A DNA stretch of 64,000 bases from Hyphomicrobiales bacterium (GTDB lineage Bacteria > Pseudomonadota > Alphaproteobacteria > Rhizobiales > Rhizobiaceae): the NCBI GenBank assembly GCA_900472605.1, contig UCJD01000060.1, positions 1 to 64,000 on the forward strand, read 5' to 3'. The position numbers were made by a program, and so were the translations under genes. The notes under the pieces were generated by a model. That model was not told the origin of the DNA. It worked only from the letters and a program-made list of their open reading frames with translations, and did not search any database. Positions 27,232 to 35,249 of the stretch are shown here, piece after piece. How positions within the stretch are numbered: the stretch's first letter is position 1; every line of letters begins with the position of its first letter.

Positions 27232-28356
27232 ATGAAGCCGGAGGCTGCGGAATCTATGGAAAATGTGAATGCGGCGGAGTTCGGCTCGACCGAGAAAACC
27301 ACGGGAAATTACAGCTACAAGCTATCCAGCCCGATGCCATTCCTCTGGACGATGGTGCTGTTCCTCGTCATCGTCGGCTTCATAGCGTCTATTCTCTTCC
27401 GGCAGGCACAGACCGCCTTCATGCACAATCCGGGGCTGAACGGCCTCATTCTCGGCGTTCTCGGTATCGGCATCATCCTCGTGTTCAGCCATGTGCTGTC
27501 GCTTCGGCCCGAGGTGCGCTGGTTCAATTCGTTCCGCGCCGCCGGCAGCGCCGACAAGGTGAACCGCAACCCGAAGCTCTTGGCGCCGATGCGCACGCTG
27601 ATCGGCAGCCGCAATGCGTCGGCGAGCGGTATCTCGACTACCGCCTTCCGTTCCATTCTCGATTCCATCGCCAACCGTCTCGACGAATCGCGCGACGTCT
27701 CGCGCTATCTCATCGGCCTCCTCGTCTTCCTTGGTCTGCTCGGCACCTTCTGGGGCCTTATCGGCACGATCGGCTCGATCAGCTCGGTCATCCAGTCGCT
27801 GGATGCCGGCACGAGCGGGTCTTCCGATGTTCTGACCTCCCTGAAAGAGGGGCTGTCGCAGCCGCTTTCGGGCATGGGGCAAGCGTTTTCGTCGTCGCTG
27901 CTCGGCCTCTCCGGTTCGCTCATCCTCGGCTTCCTTGACCTGCAGGCTGGCCGCGCGCAGAACCGCTTCTACACGGAGCTGGAGAACTGGCTCTCGTCGG
28001 TGACCGATGTAGGCTCCGACCTCGCCGCGCCCGTGATCGACACCAAGGGCGGTGTTTCGCCGGAAGAAATCCGCGCACTATCGGAATATATGCAGAAGGT
28101 CTCGGAAGAGGGCGGCGGCAGCCAGCGCTCTGTCGCGGCCATGGCCAATCTCGCCGAGGGCATCCAGGGCTTGGTCAAGAACATGCGCAACGAGCAGCAG
28201 ATGCTGCGCGACTGGATCGAGGCGCAGCAGGACGAGGCGAAGGCGATGCGCCGCACGCTCGACCGGCTGGCGGAGCGGATCGGCGCGCAGGAAAAGCAGG
28301 CCACCAGCGAGCGCCCACAGCGCATGCCGCAGACCGAGAAGAGCGAGGGCAAGTAA
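27232..28356 (+). CDS. MotA/TolQ/ExbB-type proton channel protein of an orphan stator pair
   Basis: A 374-residue inner-membrane protein with two N-terminal membrane segments (about 35-58 and 70-90) and two near 165-185 and 225-245 around the conserved LGLLGTFWGLIGT stretch, followed by a long charged coiled-coil tail. Such subunits form the ring of ion-driven machines. The C-terminal coiled coil is longer than in MotA, TolQ or ExbB. Start is either ATG 27232 or ATG 27256. It is followed 3 nt later by the OmpA-type partner. It is adjacent to the che island but lacks other motility genes. Confidence 0.85.
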   Translation: MKPEAAESMENVNAAEFGSTEKTTGNYSYKLSSPMPFLWTMVLFLVIVGFIASILFRQAQTAFMHNPGLNGLILGVLGIGIILVFSHVLSLRPEVRWFNSFRAAGSADKVNRNPKLLAPMRTLIGSRNASASGISTTAFRSILDSIANRLDESRDVSRYLIGLLVFLGLLGTFWGLIGTIGSISSVIQSLDAGTSGSSDVLTSLKEGLSQPLSGMGQAFSSSLLGLSGSLILGFLDLQAGRAQNRFYTELENWLSSVTDVGSDLAAPVIDTKGGVSPEEIRALSEYMQKVSEEGGGSQRSVAAMANLAEGIQGLVKNMRNEQQMLRDWIEAQQDEAKAMRRTLDRLAERIGAQEKQATSERPQRMPQTEKSEGK

Positions 28357-28359
28357 GCC

Positions 28360-29391
28360 ATGGCTCTTGCCCGCAACCGTCGCCGCGAACGCACGGTCGA
28401 TTACTGGCCCGGCTTCGTTGACGCTCTCTCGACGCTGCTGATCGCGGTTATGTTCCTGCTCACGGTCTTCGTTGTCGGGCAGTTCATTCTGAGCCGCGAG
28501 ATATCCGGCCGCGACGAGGTGATGAACCGGCTGAACAGCCAGATCAATGAGCTGACGCAGCTGCTCGCGCTCGAAAAGGGCAGCAAGCAGGATCTCGAGG
28601 ACAGCGTCGCCAATCTGCAGGCATCGCTGGCGACCGCCGAGGGCGAGCGCTCGCGACTGCAGTCGTTGCTCTCGGCCGGCTCTGGCGGCCAGGACGCCGC
28701 GCAGCAGCGGATCGGCTCACTGACCAAGGAACTCGACGAGCAAAAGCAGATGAGTGACCGAGCGATGAGCCAGGTCGAGTTGCTCAACCAGCAGATCGCG
28801 GCGCTGCGCAACCAGATCGCCGCGGTGGAAGTGGCGCTGCAGGCGTCCGAGCAGAAGGACCAGACTTCGCAGACGAAGATCGCCGATCTCGGCCGCCGCC
28901 TCAACGTGGCGCTTGCTGCGCGCGTGCAGGAGCTCAACCGCTACCGCTCGGACTTCTTCGGACGCTTGCGCGAAATCCTTTCGGATCGCGAGAACATCCG
29001 CATCGTCGGCGACCGCTTCGTGTTCCAGTCCGAAGTGCTCTTCCCCTCCGGCGGTGCCGATCTCAATCCCGATGGACAGACGGAAATGGGCAAGCTTGCG
29101 GCGGCGCTGCTTGATGTTGCCAAGGAAATTCCGCCGGAGATCAACTGGGTGCTGCGCGTCGACGGACACACCGACAACGTGCCGCTTGCCGGCACCGGCC
29201 GCTTCGCCGACAACTGGCAGCTGTCTTCGGCGCGCGCGATCTCGGTGGTGAAGTTCCTGATCTCGCAGGGCGTGCCGGCCGACCGGCTGGTTGCGGCCGG
29301 CTTCGGCGAGTATCAGCCGATCGCGCCCGGCGATACGCCGGAAGCGCGGGCGACCAACCGACGGATCGAGCTGAAGCTGACTGAGAAGTGA
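28360..29391 (+). CDS. MotB/OmpA-type peptidoglycan-binding stator partner
   Basis: A 343-residue protein with one N-terminal TM helix (about 15-40), where Asp21 in GFVDALSTLL is placed like the proton-carrying Asp of MotB. A long coiled coil (45-180) with Gln/Ala-rich heptads follows, then an OmpA domain (about 225-340) with RVDGHTDNVPL and the ATNRRIELKL end motif, which bind peptidoglycan. It is 3 nt behind the MotA/ExbB partner. Together they should be a wall-anchored energy-transducing unit, but not MotAB of the flagellum by overall length. Zorya ZorAB are similar in layout, though no ZorC/D-type gene follows. Confidence 0.85.
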   Translation: MALARNRRRERTVDYWPGFVDALSTLLIAVMFLLTVFVVGQFILSREISGRDEVMNRLNSQINELTQLLALEKGSKQDLEDSVANLQASLATAEGERSRLQSLLSAGSGGQDAAQQRIGSLTKELDEQKQMSDRAMSQVELLNQQIAALRNQIAAVEVALQASEQKDQTSQTKIADLGRRLNVALAARVQELNRYRSDFFGRLREILSDRENIRIVGDRFVFQSEVLFPSGGADLNPDGQTEMGKLAAALLDVAKEIPPEINWVLRVDGHTDNVPLAGTGRFADNWQLSSARAISVVKFLISQGVPADRLVAAGFGEYQPIAPGDTPEARATNRRIELKLTEK

Positions 29392-29458
29392 TGGGGTGCG
29401 GGTGCGTAGATGAGGCGCAACATTCGCAACCATTCATGGCCCAGCATGGCAAAAGAAA

Positions 29459-29486
29459 AAAGGCGGCTCCCTCGGGTGCCGCCTTT
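29459..29486 (-). terminator. Rho-independent terminator downstream of the DUF1508 gene
   Basis: Stem AAAGGCGGC (29459-29467) with 29478-29486, 10-nt loop. Read on the minus strand the stem is followed by TTTTTTCTTTT, a strong U-run. It lies just beyond the minus-strand DUF1508 gene stop at 29493. Confidence 0.85.
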
Positions 29487-29492
29487 GATGTA

Positions 29493-29684
29493 TCAGGCGT
29501 CTGCCGCCTTGGTGGTGTCGTCGATGACGGCGCCGGGAGAATTTTTCTTGATGGACTCGATCGCGGCGATCGCCGATGCCTTGGCCTTGTAGCCTTCGGA
29601 GCCGAACATCGTCTCGCCGTTCGATGCCTTGAAACGGAAACGGAATTCGCCTGCCTTGTCCTTATAAACTTCGAACTTATACAT
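29493..29684 (-). CDS. YegP-like DUF1508 (UPF0339) protein
   Basis: A 63-residue protein with the compact beta-beta-beta-alpha fold of the family, YKFEVYKDKAGEFRFRFKAS then ETMFGSEGY and an alpha helix. Family members are often stress induced in alphaproteobacteria, but biochemical function is unknown. ATG at 29684 follows GGGAGAC; an upstream longer reading is not conserved. It follows, on the same strand, a gene whose C-terminus has the same fold, 97 nt upstream. The terminator follows. Confidence 0.85.
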   Translation of the reverse strand: MYKFEVYKDKAGEFRFRFKASNGETMFGSEGYKAKASAIAAIESIKKNSPGAVIDDTTKAADA

Positions 29685-29781
29685 CGATTGTCTCCCGGAA
29701 TCAGGATGTTGCTGAAATCTGCAAGCGCAGCCTAAAACAAAAAATCCAATTATTCCATCGGGATGTTTGTGCAGAGCGAGC

Positions 29782-30123
29782 TTAGGCAGCAGCGTCCGAG
29801 GCATCTTTGGTCGCGGCTGCGGATATGCCTGCCTTGAACGCGTCGATCGCCGCCAGCGCTGCCTCTCTGGAGCTTAGAGACGTCGAGGAAAACAGGATCT
29901 CGCCGCTTAATGTCTTCACGTCGAAATGAAATCGGCTTTGCGCGTCACTCGTGATGACGAAGACATAACGGTCGATTGATGCCTGTTCCGACGGCATCCG
30001 CTCAAACAGCATGTCGTGACCGGAGGAGAGATCGAATTCGGTCAAATCGGCATCCGCTATAAAATCCTCAGCCTGCCGGTCGGACGAGAAGCGGGGCAGC
30101 GGCTTAAGACTTTTGCTGTTCAT
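29782..30123 (-). CDS. Probable antitoxin: CopG-antitoxin-like N-terminus fused to a DUF1508-like domain
   Basis: The 113-residue product has a N-terminal stretch LPRFSSDRQAEDFIADADLTEFDLS (first 40 residues) that matches the toxin-binding start of CopG-type antitoxins of BrnT-like toxins. The C-terminal ribbon-helix-helix expected next is not seen. Instead, residues 53-97 (YVFVITSDAQSRFHFDVKT and helix AALAAIDAFK) resemble the DUF1508 protein at 29493. Its start overlaps the brnT stop by 20 nt, typical of a coupled toxin-antitoxin pair. The missing DNA-binding domain is unusual. Function is inferred. Confidence 0.7.
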   Translation of the reverse strand: MNSKSLKPLPRFSSDRQAEDFIADADLTEFDLSSGHDMLFERMPSEQASIDRYVFVITSDAQSRFHFDVKTLSGEILFSSTSLSSREAALAAIDAFKAGISAAATKDASDAAA

Positions 30124-30397
30124 AGTGCCTCACTTCCTTTGCGTGCATATAGCGCGCACTGATGGGACGCAGCAAAGTTACATCGTTTTTGACGCGTAGG
30201 CAAAAGACGATGAAGATGTAATGCCCTTGCTCATCCTTGCCGATGGCGCGCATCCTCTTCTCCAATCCCGGGTCGAAGGGATCATCGAAGATGGTAACCG
30301 AGCGCCCGAATACGGATTCGATCGCTCGCATGGATAGGCCATGCCTGCCGCATTTCGGCCAGTTGCCATCATCCCAATCGAAACCGTGAAACCGCAT
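30104..30397 (-). CDS. brnT: BrnT-family toxin
   Basis: The 97-residue protein matches BrnT/DUF497: N-terminal FDWDDGNWPKCGRHGLSMRAIESVF, then a conserved DP, an ExR pair (EKRMRAIG), then the IVFCLRVKNDVTLLRPISARYMHAKE beta-strand-helix end. BrnT toxins have a RelE-like RNase fold and stall translation. ATG at 30397 follows GAGAGAGGGCG. The gene comes before its antitoxin, the normal order for BrnTA. Its partner is not a classical BrnA (DUF4415) but a fused protein (see that gene). Confidence 0.8.
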   Translation of the reverse strand: MRFHGFDWDDGNWPKCGRHGLSMRAIESVFGRSVTIFDDPFDPGLEKRMRAIGKDEQGHYIFIVFCLRVKNDVTLLRPISARYMHAKEVRHYEQQKS

Positions 30398-30475
30398 CGC
30401 CCTCTCTCGCTACGGTTCAACGCTATTGTAACGCCTTCGGAATCGCAATCCCTAGTAGAACAGACGCCTCCGCTT

Positions 30476-32278
30476 TCACTTCACCGCGGCAAGCAGCTCC
30501 TCGGCACCCGCATCGAACTGCAGCCGGGCCAGCTTGGCGTAGATGCCGCCGTGGCGGACGAGGCTATGGTGGGTGCCTTCCTCGACGACGCGGCCCTGAT
30601 CGAGGACCAGGATGCGGTCGGCCTTGAGGACGGTTGCGAGGCGGTGGGCGATGATCAGCGTGGTGCGGCCGTCCATCAGGCCATCAAGGGCGCGCTGCAC
30701 CAGCGTTTCGCTTTCGGCATCCAGCGCCGAGGTGGCTTCGTCGAGAAGCAGGATCGGCGCGTTCTTGAGGATGGCGCGGGCGATCGCGATGCGCTGGCGC
30801 TGGCCGCCCGAGAGCATGATGCCGCGTTCGCCGACCGTGGTGTCGTAGCCCTGATCGAGGCGCGCGATGAACTCGTCGGCCTGGGCGGCGATCGCGGCGG
30901 CGCGCACTTCCTCGCGCGTGGCGCTCGGGCGACCAAAGGCGATGTTGTCGTGGATCGAGGCGGCGAAGATCGTCACGTCCTGCGGGACGATCGCCATGCG
31001 CTTTCGCAGGCCGTCGGTATCGGTCGCGCGGGCATCGACGCCATCGATCATGACGGATCCTTGCTGCGGATCGTAGAAGCGCAGCAGCAGCGAGAAGATG
31101 GTGCTCTTGCCGGCGCCCGACGGGCCGACGATGGCGACGGTCTCGCCCGGCTTGACCGCGAAGCTCAGGCCGTGCAGCGCCGATGTGTCGGGACGCGAGG
31201 GGTACGCGAAGTGGACGTCTGCGAACTCGACGCGGCCGAGGCTCGGGTCTGGTAGGGCGGTCGGGTTGGCCGGGGTTACGATCGGCGAGACTTCGTCGAG
31301 CAGTTCGGTCAGGCGGTCGGCCGCACCTGCTGCCTGCGAGAGCTCGCCCCAGACTTCCGAGAGCGCGCCGAGCGAGCCGGCGGCGATGACGGAATAGAGC
31401 AGGAACTGGCCGAGCGTGCCGGCCGACAGCGTGCCCTCGAGCACATTGTGCGCGCCGACCCAAAGGACAGCGACGACGCTGCCGAAGATCAGCGTGATGG
31501 CGATGCCCGTCAGCAGCGAGCGCGAGCGGATGGCAGCGCGGGCGGCGGTAAAAGCGGCTTCAACGGCTGCTCCATAGCGGTTTGCCGCGGCCGTCTCGCC
31601 GCCGAAGGCCTGGACGGTGCGGGTGGCGGCGATGGTTTCATTGGCGAAAGCCGAGGCCTCCGCCAGCGTGTCCTGCGCGGCGCGCGAGCGCTTGCGCACC
31701 GAGCGGCCGAAGGCCACCAGCGGGAAGACGATGAGGGGGATCGCGGCGAGTACGAGGCTGGCGAGCTTCGGCGAGGTGACGACCATCATGACGATGGCGC
31801 CGAGACACAGGATCATGTTGCGCAGCGCGACCGAAGCGGTGGCGCCGACGGCGGACTTGATCTGCGTGGTATCGGCCGTCAGCCGCGAGACGATCTCACC
31901 GGACTGGTTGACGTCGAAGAAGGAGGCGGAGAGGCGGGTGACATGCGCGAACACGTCGCGGCGGAGATCCGAGACGATGCGCTCGCCGAGCGTGATGACG
32001 AAGAAATAGCGAAGTGCGCTCGATATGGCGAGAACGACCGCCATGACCATGAGCATGACGAAGTAGCTGTTGATGAAGCGGCCGTCGGAGTGGCTGAAGC
32101 CGTGGTCGATCATGCGGCGCACGGCAAGCGGCAGCGCCAGCGAGGTGACGGCGGCGAGCGCCAGCGAGAAGAGGGCGCCGGTGACGAGACCGCGATAACG
32201 CATGACGTAAGGCGTCAGTCTGCCGAGAGGCTTCAGCGAGCGGGACTTTTTCTTCTCGGTCTGCATTGCGTCTGTCAA
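30476..32278 (-). CDS. ABC transporter with fused permease and ATPase (MsbA-like)
   Basis: A 600-residue half-transporter. The N-terminal domain has about six membrane helices (30-320). The ATPase (350-595) has the Walker A GPSGAGKST, signature LSGGQRQR, Walker B ILLLDEATSALD and the switch histidine IIAHRL. The type is a homodimeric exporter of lipids, drugs or peptides. A Lys/Ser-rich N-terminus precedes TM1. It stands alone between the brnT module and rpmE, which is divergent. Cargo unknown. Confidence 0.92.
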   Translation of the reverse strand: MTDAMQTEKKKSRSLKPLGRLTPYVMRYRGLVTGALFSLALAAVTSLALPLAVRRMIDHGFSHSDGRFINSYFVMLMVMAVVLAISSALRYFFVITLGERIVSDLRRDVFAHVTRLSASFFDVNQSGEIVSRLTADTTQIKSAVGATASVALRNMILCLGAIVMMVVTSPKLASLVLAAIPLIVFPLVAFGRSVRKRSRAAQDTLAEASAFANETIAATRTVQAFGGETAAANRYGAAVEAAFTAARAAIRSRSLLTGIAITLIFGSVVAVLWVGAHNVLEGTLSAGTLGQFLLYSVIAAGSLGALSEVWGELSQAAGAADRLTELLDEVSPIVTPANPTALPDPSLGRVEFADVHFAYPSRPDTSALHGLSFAVKPGETVAIVGPSGAGKSTIFSLLLRFYDPQQGSVMIDGVDARATDTDGLRKRMAIVPQDVTIFAASIHDNIAFGRPSATREEVRAAAIAAQADEFIARLDQGYDTTVGERGIMLSGGQRQRIAIARAILKNAPILLLDEATSALDAESETLVQRALDGLMDGRTTLIIAHRLATVLKADRILVLDQGRVVEEGTHHSLVRHGGIYAKLARLQFDAGAEELLAAVK

Positions 32279-32370
32279 TTCAATCTCCAGCAGCCTTCAA
32301 CACCGTGCAACACGGCCGAGGGCTCTTGTTATCCTAATGGCCTTCATGTATAGGCACCGCATCCTAATGG

Positions 32371-32400
32371 GAAGCCGTAGCCAGTAGCGACTGCGGCTTC
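32371..32400 (+). promoter_or_regulatory. Leader hairpin upstream of rpmE
   Basis: GAAGCCGTAG (32371-32380) pairs with CTGCGGCTTC (32391-32400) with one wobble and a 10-nt loop, followed by ATTTATTC. It lies 70 nt upstream of the L31 start. It could be an attenuator or a leader structure for autoregulation; this is inference. Confidence 0.4.
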
Positions 32401-32469
32401 ATTTATTCAATCGGTCCTCTTGTCGCAACGTGGTGCGTCAAATGGACGTGACATCGCAGGAAGATTGTT

Positions 32470-32691
32470 ATGAAGGCTGATATCCATCCCGATTACCACA
32501 CCATCAAGGTAGTGATGACCGACGGTACCGAATACGAGACCCGCTCGACCTGGGGCGCTGAAGGTGCTGTCATGAACCTCGAAATCGATTCCAAGTCGCA
32601 CCCGGCCTGGACGGGCGGCAACCAGCAGCTCATGGACCGCGGTGGCCGCGTTTCCAAGTTCAACAAGCGTTTCGGCGGCCTCGGCCTCTAA
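32470..32691 (+). CDS. rpmE: 50S ribosomal protein L31
   Basis: A 73-residue L31 with starting MKADIHPDYHTIKVVMTDG and the end motif SKFNKRFGGLGL. The CxxC zinc ligands of the zinc-binding form are absent, as is common in alphaproteobacteria. The AGGAAG ribosome site lies before ATG 32470. Two terminators follow. It is divergent from the ABC transporter. Confidence 0.96.
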   Translation: MKADIHPDYHTIKVVMTDGTEYETRSTWGAEGAVMNLEIDSKSHPAWTGGNQQLMDRGGRVSKFNKRFGGLGL

Positions 32692-32717
32692 TCGCTGCTG
32701 TTGCACTGATTTCGAAG

Positions 32718-32742
32718 AGCCCTGCGAAAGCGGGGCTTTTTT
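32718..32742 (+). terminator. Rho-independent terminator of rpmE
   Basis: Stem AGCCCTGC / GCGGGGCT with a GAAA loop (one G-T pair), followed by TTTTTT. It lies 27 nt after the L31 stop. Confidence 0.85.
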
Positions 32743-32776
32743 GCGTTTGGGCTATTGGCCGTGAAAAGCAGACAAC

Positions 32777-32813
32777 AAAAAACCGGCCGTGCAGGGAACA
32801 CGGCCGGTTTTTT
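32777..32813. terminator. Bidirectional terminator between rpmE and rcdA
   Basis: AAAAAACCGGCCGTG (32777-32791) pairs perfectly with 32799-32813 across a 7-nt loop, with U-runs on both strands. It serves the convergent rcdA gene on the minus strand (stop at 32832) and backs up rpmE on the plus strand. Confidence 0.9.
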
Positions 32814-32831
32814 GTTTTACTTTGAGTTGGA

Positions 32832-33347
32832 TCAGTTGTTGCCGAATGCCGTCTGCAGCAGGCTGAGCTGGGCCTGAACGCTGTTCTGGTTGTCGGGAAC
32901 GATCGGGGCCTCGTTCGGGCGATAGATTTCGCGATCGAGCAAGGCAACGCGGTTCTGCAGGCGCAGCGAGCGTTCGATCAGGTCGCGGAAGGCTTCCGGC
33001 AGGTCACCCCAGCCCGGCGCATTGCGATCGACATTGAAGCCGTCGAGGCGAACCTTGTTCTTTTCGGCCAGAACCTGATCGCGCGACATTTCGCCATTGT
33101 TGACGGCGCGCTGCAGGAGGAGCCAGGAGGCCATCTGCATCAGGCGGGTGGTGAGGCGCATGGACTCTGCTGCGTAGAGAACCGATGCCATGCGCGGAAG
33201 AACCTTCGATGCGGTGCGGCCATTGCCATCCAGATAGGCGGCGGTCTCTTCGACCAGCGACATGCCTTCCGAGTACAATGTCTTAAACTGCGACGATGCG
33301 GCAGCGCGTCCTGCAAAACTGATCGTGTTCAATCCAAGCTCTGACAT
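32832..33347 (-). CDS. rcdA: RcdA-family cell cycle protein (DUF1465)
   Basis: A 171-residue helical protein of the RcdA/DUF1465 family, recognisable by FAGRAAASSQFKTLYSEGM and the NRVALLDREIY end. In Caulobacter, RcdA is an adaptor that helps ClpXP degrade the master regulator CtrA. It is single, on the minus strand, with 380 bp upstream that hold two TTAA-N7-TTAA CtrA-type boxes. Expression under CtrA would close a feedback loop. The C-terminus is longer by the QAQLSLLQ tail. Confidence 0.88.
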   Translation of the reverse strand: MSELGLNTISFAGRAAASSQFKTLYSEGMSLVEETAAYLDGNGRTASKVLPRMASVLYAAESMRLTTRLMQMASWLLLQRAVNNGEMSRDQVLAEKNKVRLDGFNVDRNAPGWGDLPEAFRDLIERSLRLQNRVALLDREIYRPNEAPIVPDNQNSVQAQLSLLQTAFGNN

Positions 33348-33474
33348 TTAAAGGGTCCCTGTTGCACGCATCTACTTATTGATCAGGTAACGCCGGTCGA
33401 TGCTGAAAAGTTTCATCGGCCCGCTTTAATGACTTTAAAGATGGTAGCTTTAGCCCAATTGCGCAAGGCGTTTC

Positions 33475-33490
33475 TTAATAAAGGGTTAAC
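33475..33490 (-). promoter_or_regulatory. CtrA box (TTAA-N7-TTAAC)
   Basis: Exact match to the full CtrA recognition sequence, 128 nt upstream of the rcdA start. Position fits an activator or dual site for rcdA. A related site is at 33654-33668. Confidence 0.65.
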
Positions 33491-33533
33491 TTCCACAGTT
33501 TCGTGGATTTCGTCCCCAGCCAAGACAAAAAAG

Positions 33534-33555
33534 GAGAGCCGCAAAAGCGGCTCTC
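33534..33555 (-). terminator. Terminator of the DUF1192 transcript (minus strand)
   Basis: Nine-bp stem with TTTT loop on the minus strand, followed by CTTTTTTGTC. It lies about 170 nt downstream of the DUF1192 gene stop and before rcdA, so it separates the two. Confidence 0.7.
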
Positions 33556-33727
33556 AAGGTAAAACAGGGAGAAAAATCAGACCAATTCACCGCATGGGAA
33601 ACTGTCTGAGATCCAGAGCAAGTCCGGATGAAGACATCAATACATTAGAAAGCTTAACGCCTCATTAAGTGTGTACCGAATTAACACTTGCGCGCCTGAT
33701 ATAAATCAAATCCGGGGTTTTGCCCGA

Positions 33728-33916
33728 TCAGGATTTGAAGAGGTTTTCTGCAGCCAATCTTCCCGATGCCTTGCGCGCCGCTTCCTGCTCGATGCGTGAA
33801 ATCTCGGCCTTCAGCATGTCGATACGCGCGTTCAGTTCGTCCACCGACATCATCGACAGATCCATGCCGATCTCGTGATTCGCCTTCTTCCTAGGCCGGT
33901 CGTCATCAAGGCTCAT
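33728..33916 (-). CDS. DUF1192 small protein
   Basis: A 62-residue acidic/helical protein of the DUF1192 family (HEIGMDLSMMSVDELNARIDML pattern with IEQEAARKASGRLAAENLF). Function is unknown; the gene is often near rcdA or similar cell-cycle genes in alphaproteobacteria. It is 55 nt downstream of the MFS gene on the same strand. The terminator at 33534 follows. Confidence 0.85.
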   Translation of the reverse strand: MSLDDDRPRKKANHEIGMDLSMMSVDELNARIDMLKAEISRIEQEAARKASGRLAAENLFKS

Positions 33917-33971
33917 GTTCAGTCCTCCGTCCTAACCTCGGCCGGAAGGTCCCGGCCTTCTCCGCTTCAAG

Positions 33972-35249
33972 TTATCGGGGCGCCGGCTCCATAGGCGGCT
34001 CGGGCGTCTTGTTCTGGCCGCGATCGGCCAGTGACATGCCCTCCGGCGTCATCGTCTGCGAGGTGGCCGTCGGGATGGTGGTAAAGGCGTCGCGGTCGCT
34101 TGCCGGAATGGCGGCGCGCGCGCGGCTGCGGATGATCGCATAAGCGGTGATCAGCACGTGGGCGAGCGCGGTTACCAGGAACAGCGCGTGCGGGCTTGCC
34201 ATCGACATGACGGGGCCGCCGATCGTCGGGCCGATGATGGTGCCGATGCCGTAAAGCAGCAGCAGGCCGCCGGATACCTTCACGAAGTCTTCCGAGGAGG
34301 CGTAGTCGTTGGCGTGGGCGACGGCGATCGGATAGAGGGTGTTGGCGACCGCGCCATAGAGCACCACCAGCGTGATGATGAAGACCGGCGAGGAGGGGTG
34401 GAGGACGACCAACATCAGGCCGGCCAACGCGGCGATCGCCGACATGGCGGCCAGCACATAGCGGCGGTCGATGCGGTCCGACAGGCGGCCGGCCGGAAGC
34501 TGCATGACGGCGCCGGCAAAGATGGTCGAGCTCATCATGATGGCGATCGAGGTGTCCGACAGGCCGGCGCCGGCGCCGAAGACGGCGCCCAGCGTGCCAT
34601 AGGCGCCATTGGCTATGCCGACCAGGAGAATGCCGAGGCAGGAGACCGGCGAGTTGCGATAGAGCGCCTTGAGATCGAGCTTCACGGCCTTCAGCGGCTG
34701 TGGGGAGGCGGCGGTCGACAGAAGCGTCGGCAGCATGGCGATGCAATAGAAGATGCCGCAGATCATGAAGAGAATGGGTGTGCGGACATCTTCGAGCGGG
34801 ATCATCATCTGGCCGGCGACGACGCCGATCAGGGTGATGGCGATGTAGAGCGAGAAGATCGCGCCGCGGCTTTCATTGGTCGCGCGTTCGTTTAGCCAGC
34901 TCTCGATGATCATCGAGGTGCCGGCCGTGGCAAAGCCGGTGACGGCGCGCAAAAGCACCCACCAGACCGGATGAACGGCAATGCCGCTCACCAGCGCGAT
35001 GATGGCGATGATCGAGATGAAGCCGGAGAAGGCGCGGACATGGCCGACGCGGCTGACCATCTTCGGCGCAACGAGGCAACCGATGACGAAGCCGGCTGCC
35101 CATGAGGTGCCGAGCAGACCGAGCGTGGTGGTCGCATAACCTTCGAGATTGCCGCGGACGGGGAGGAGGATGCCTTGCAGGCCATTGCCCATGAACAGAA
35201 ACAGCGTGCCGAACAGAAGTGCAGCGACGGATAGAAGATTTCGTTTCAT
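33972..35249 (-). CDS. MFS transporter (YcaD-like)
   Basis: A 425-residue major facilitator with about twelve membrane segments. The loop between helices 2 and 3 has GCLVAPKMVSRVGHVR, and helix 8-9 loop has GRLSDRIDRRYVL, both MFS hallmarks. It resembles the YcaD/uncharacterised family. ATG at 35249 follows GGGGGG; ATG at 35264 is less likely. It is divergent from a small membrane protein gene at 35425. Substrate unknown. Confidence 0.88.
   Translation of the reverse strand: MKRNLLSVAALLFGTLFLFMGNGLQGILLPVRGNLEGYATTTLGLLGTSWAAGFVIGCLVAPKMVSRVGHVRAFSGFISIIAIIALVSGIAVHPVWWVLLRAVTGFATAGTSMIIESWLNERATNESRGAIFSLYIAITLIGVVAGQMMIPLEDVRTPILFMICGIFYCIAMLPTLLSTAASPQPLKAVKLDLKALYRNSPVSCLGILLVGIANGAYGTLGAVFGAGAGLSDTSIAIMMSSTIFAGAVMQLPAGRLSDRIDRRYVLAAMSAIAALAGLMLVVLHPSSPVFIITLVVLYGAVANTLYPIAVAHANDYASSEDFVKVSGGLLLLYGIGTIIGPTIGGPVMSMASPHALFLVTALAHVLITAYAIIRSRARAAIPASDRDAFTTIPTATSQTMTPEGMSLADRGQNKTPEPPMEPAPR

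Larger units (their letters stand above)
33348..33727. promoter_or_regulatory. Upstream region of rcdA with CtrA-type boxes and a minus-strand terminator
   Basis: This 380-bp gap lies between rcdA and the DUF1192 gene (both minus). TTAA-N7-TTAAC at 33475-33490 matches the CtrA consensus exactly. A second TTAA-N7-TTAA lies at 33654-33668. A hairpin GAGAGCCGC/GCGGCTCTC (33534-33555) followed on the minus strand by CTTTTTTG would end the DUF1192 transcript. A 79-codon reading frame on the plus strand is not protein-like. Confidence 0.75.

Noticed and set aside
27232..29391. Zorya defence system from the ZorAB-like pair
   Set aside because: No ZorC, ZorD or ZorE-type gene follows; the next genes are an unrelated toxin-antitoxin group on the other strand.
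33429..33668. A 79-codon frame upstream of rcdA
   Set aside because: Spans the terminator and CtrA-type sites and has no protein-like features.
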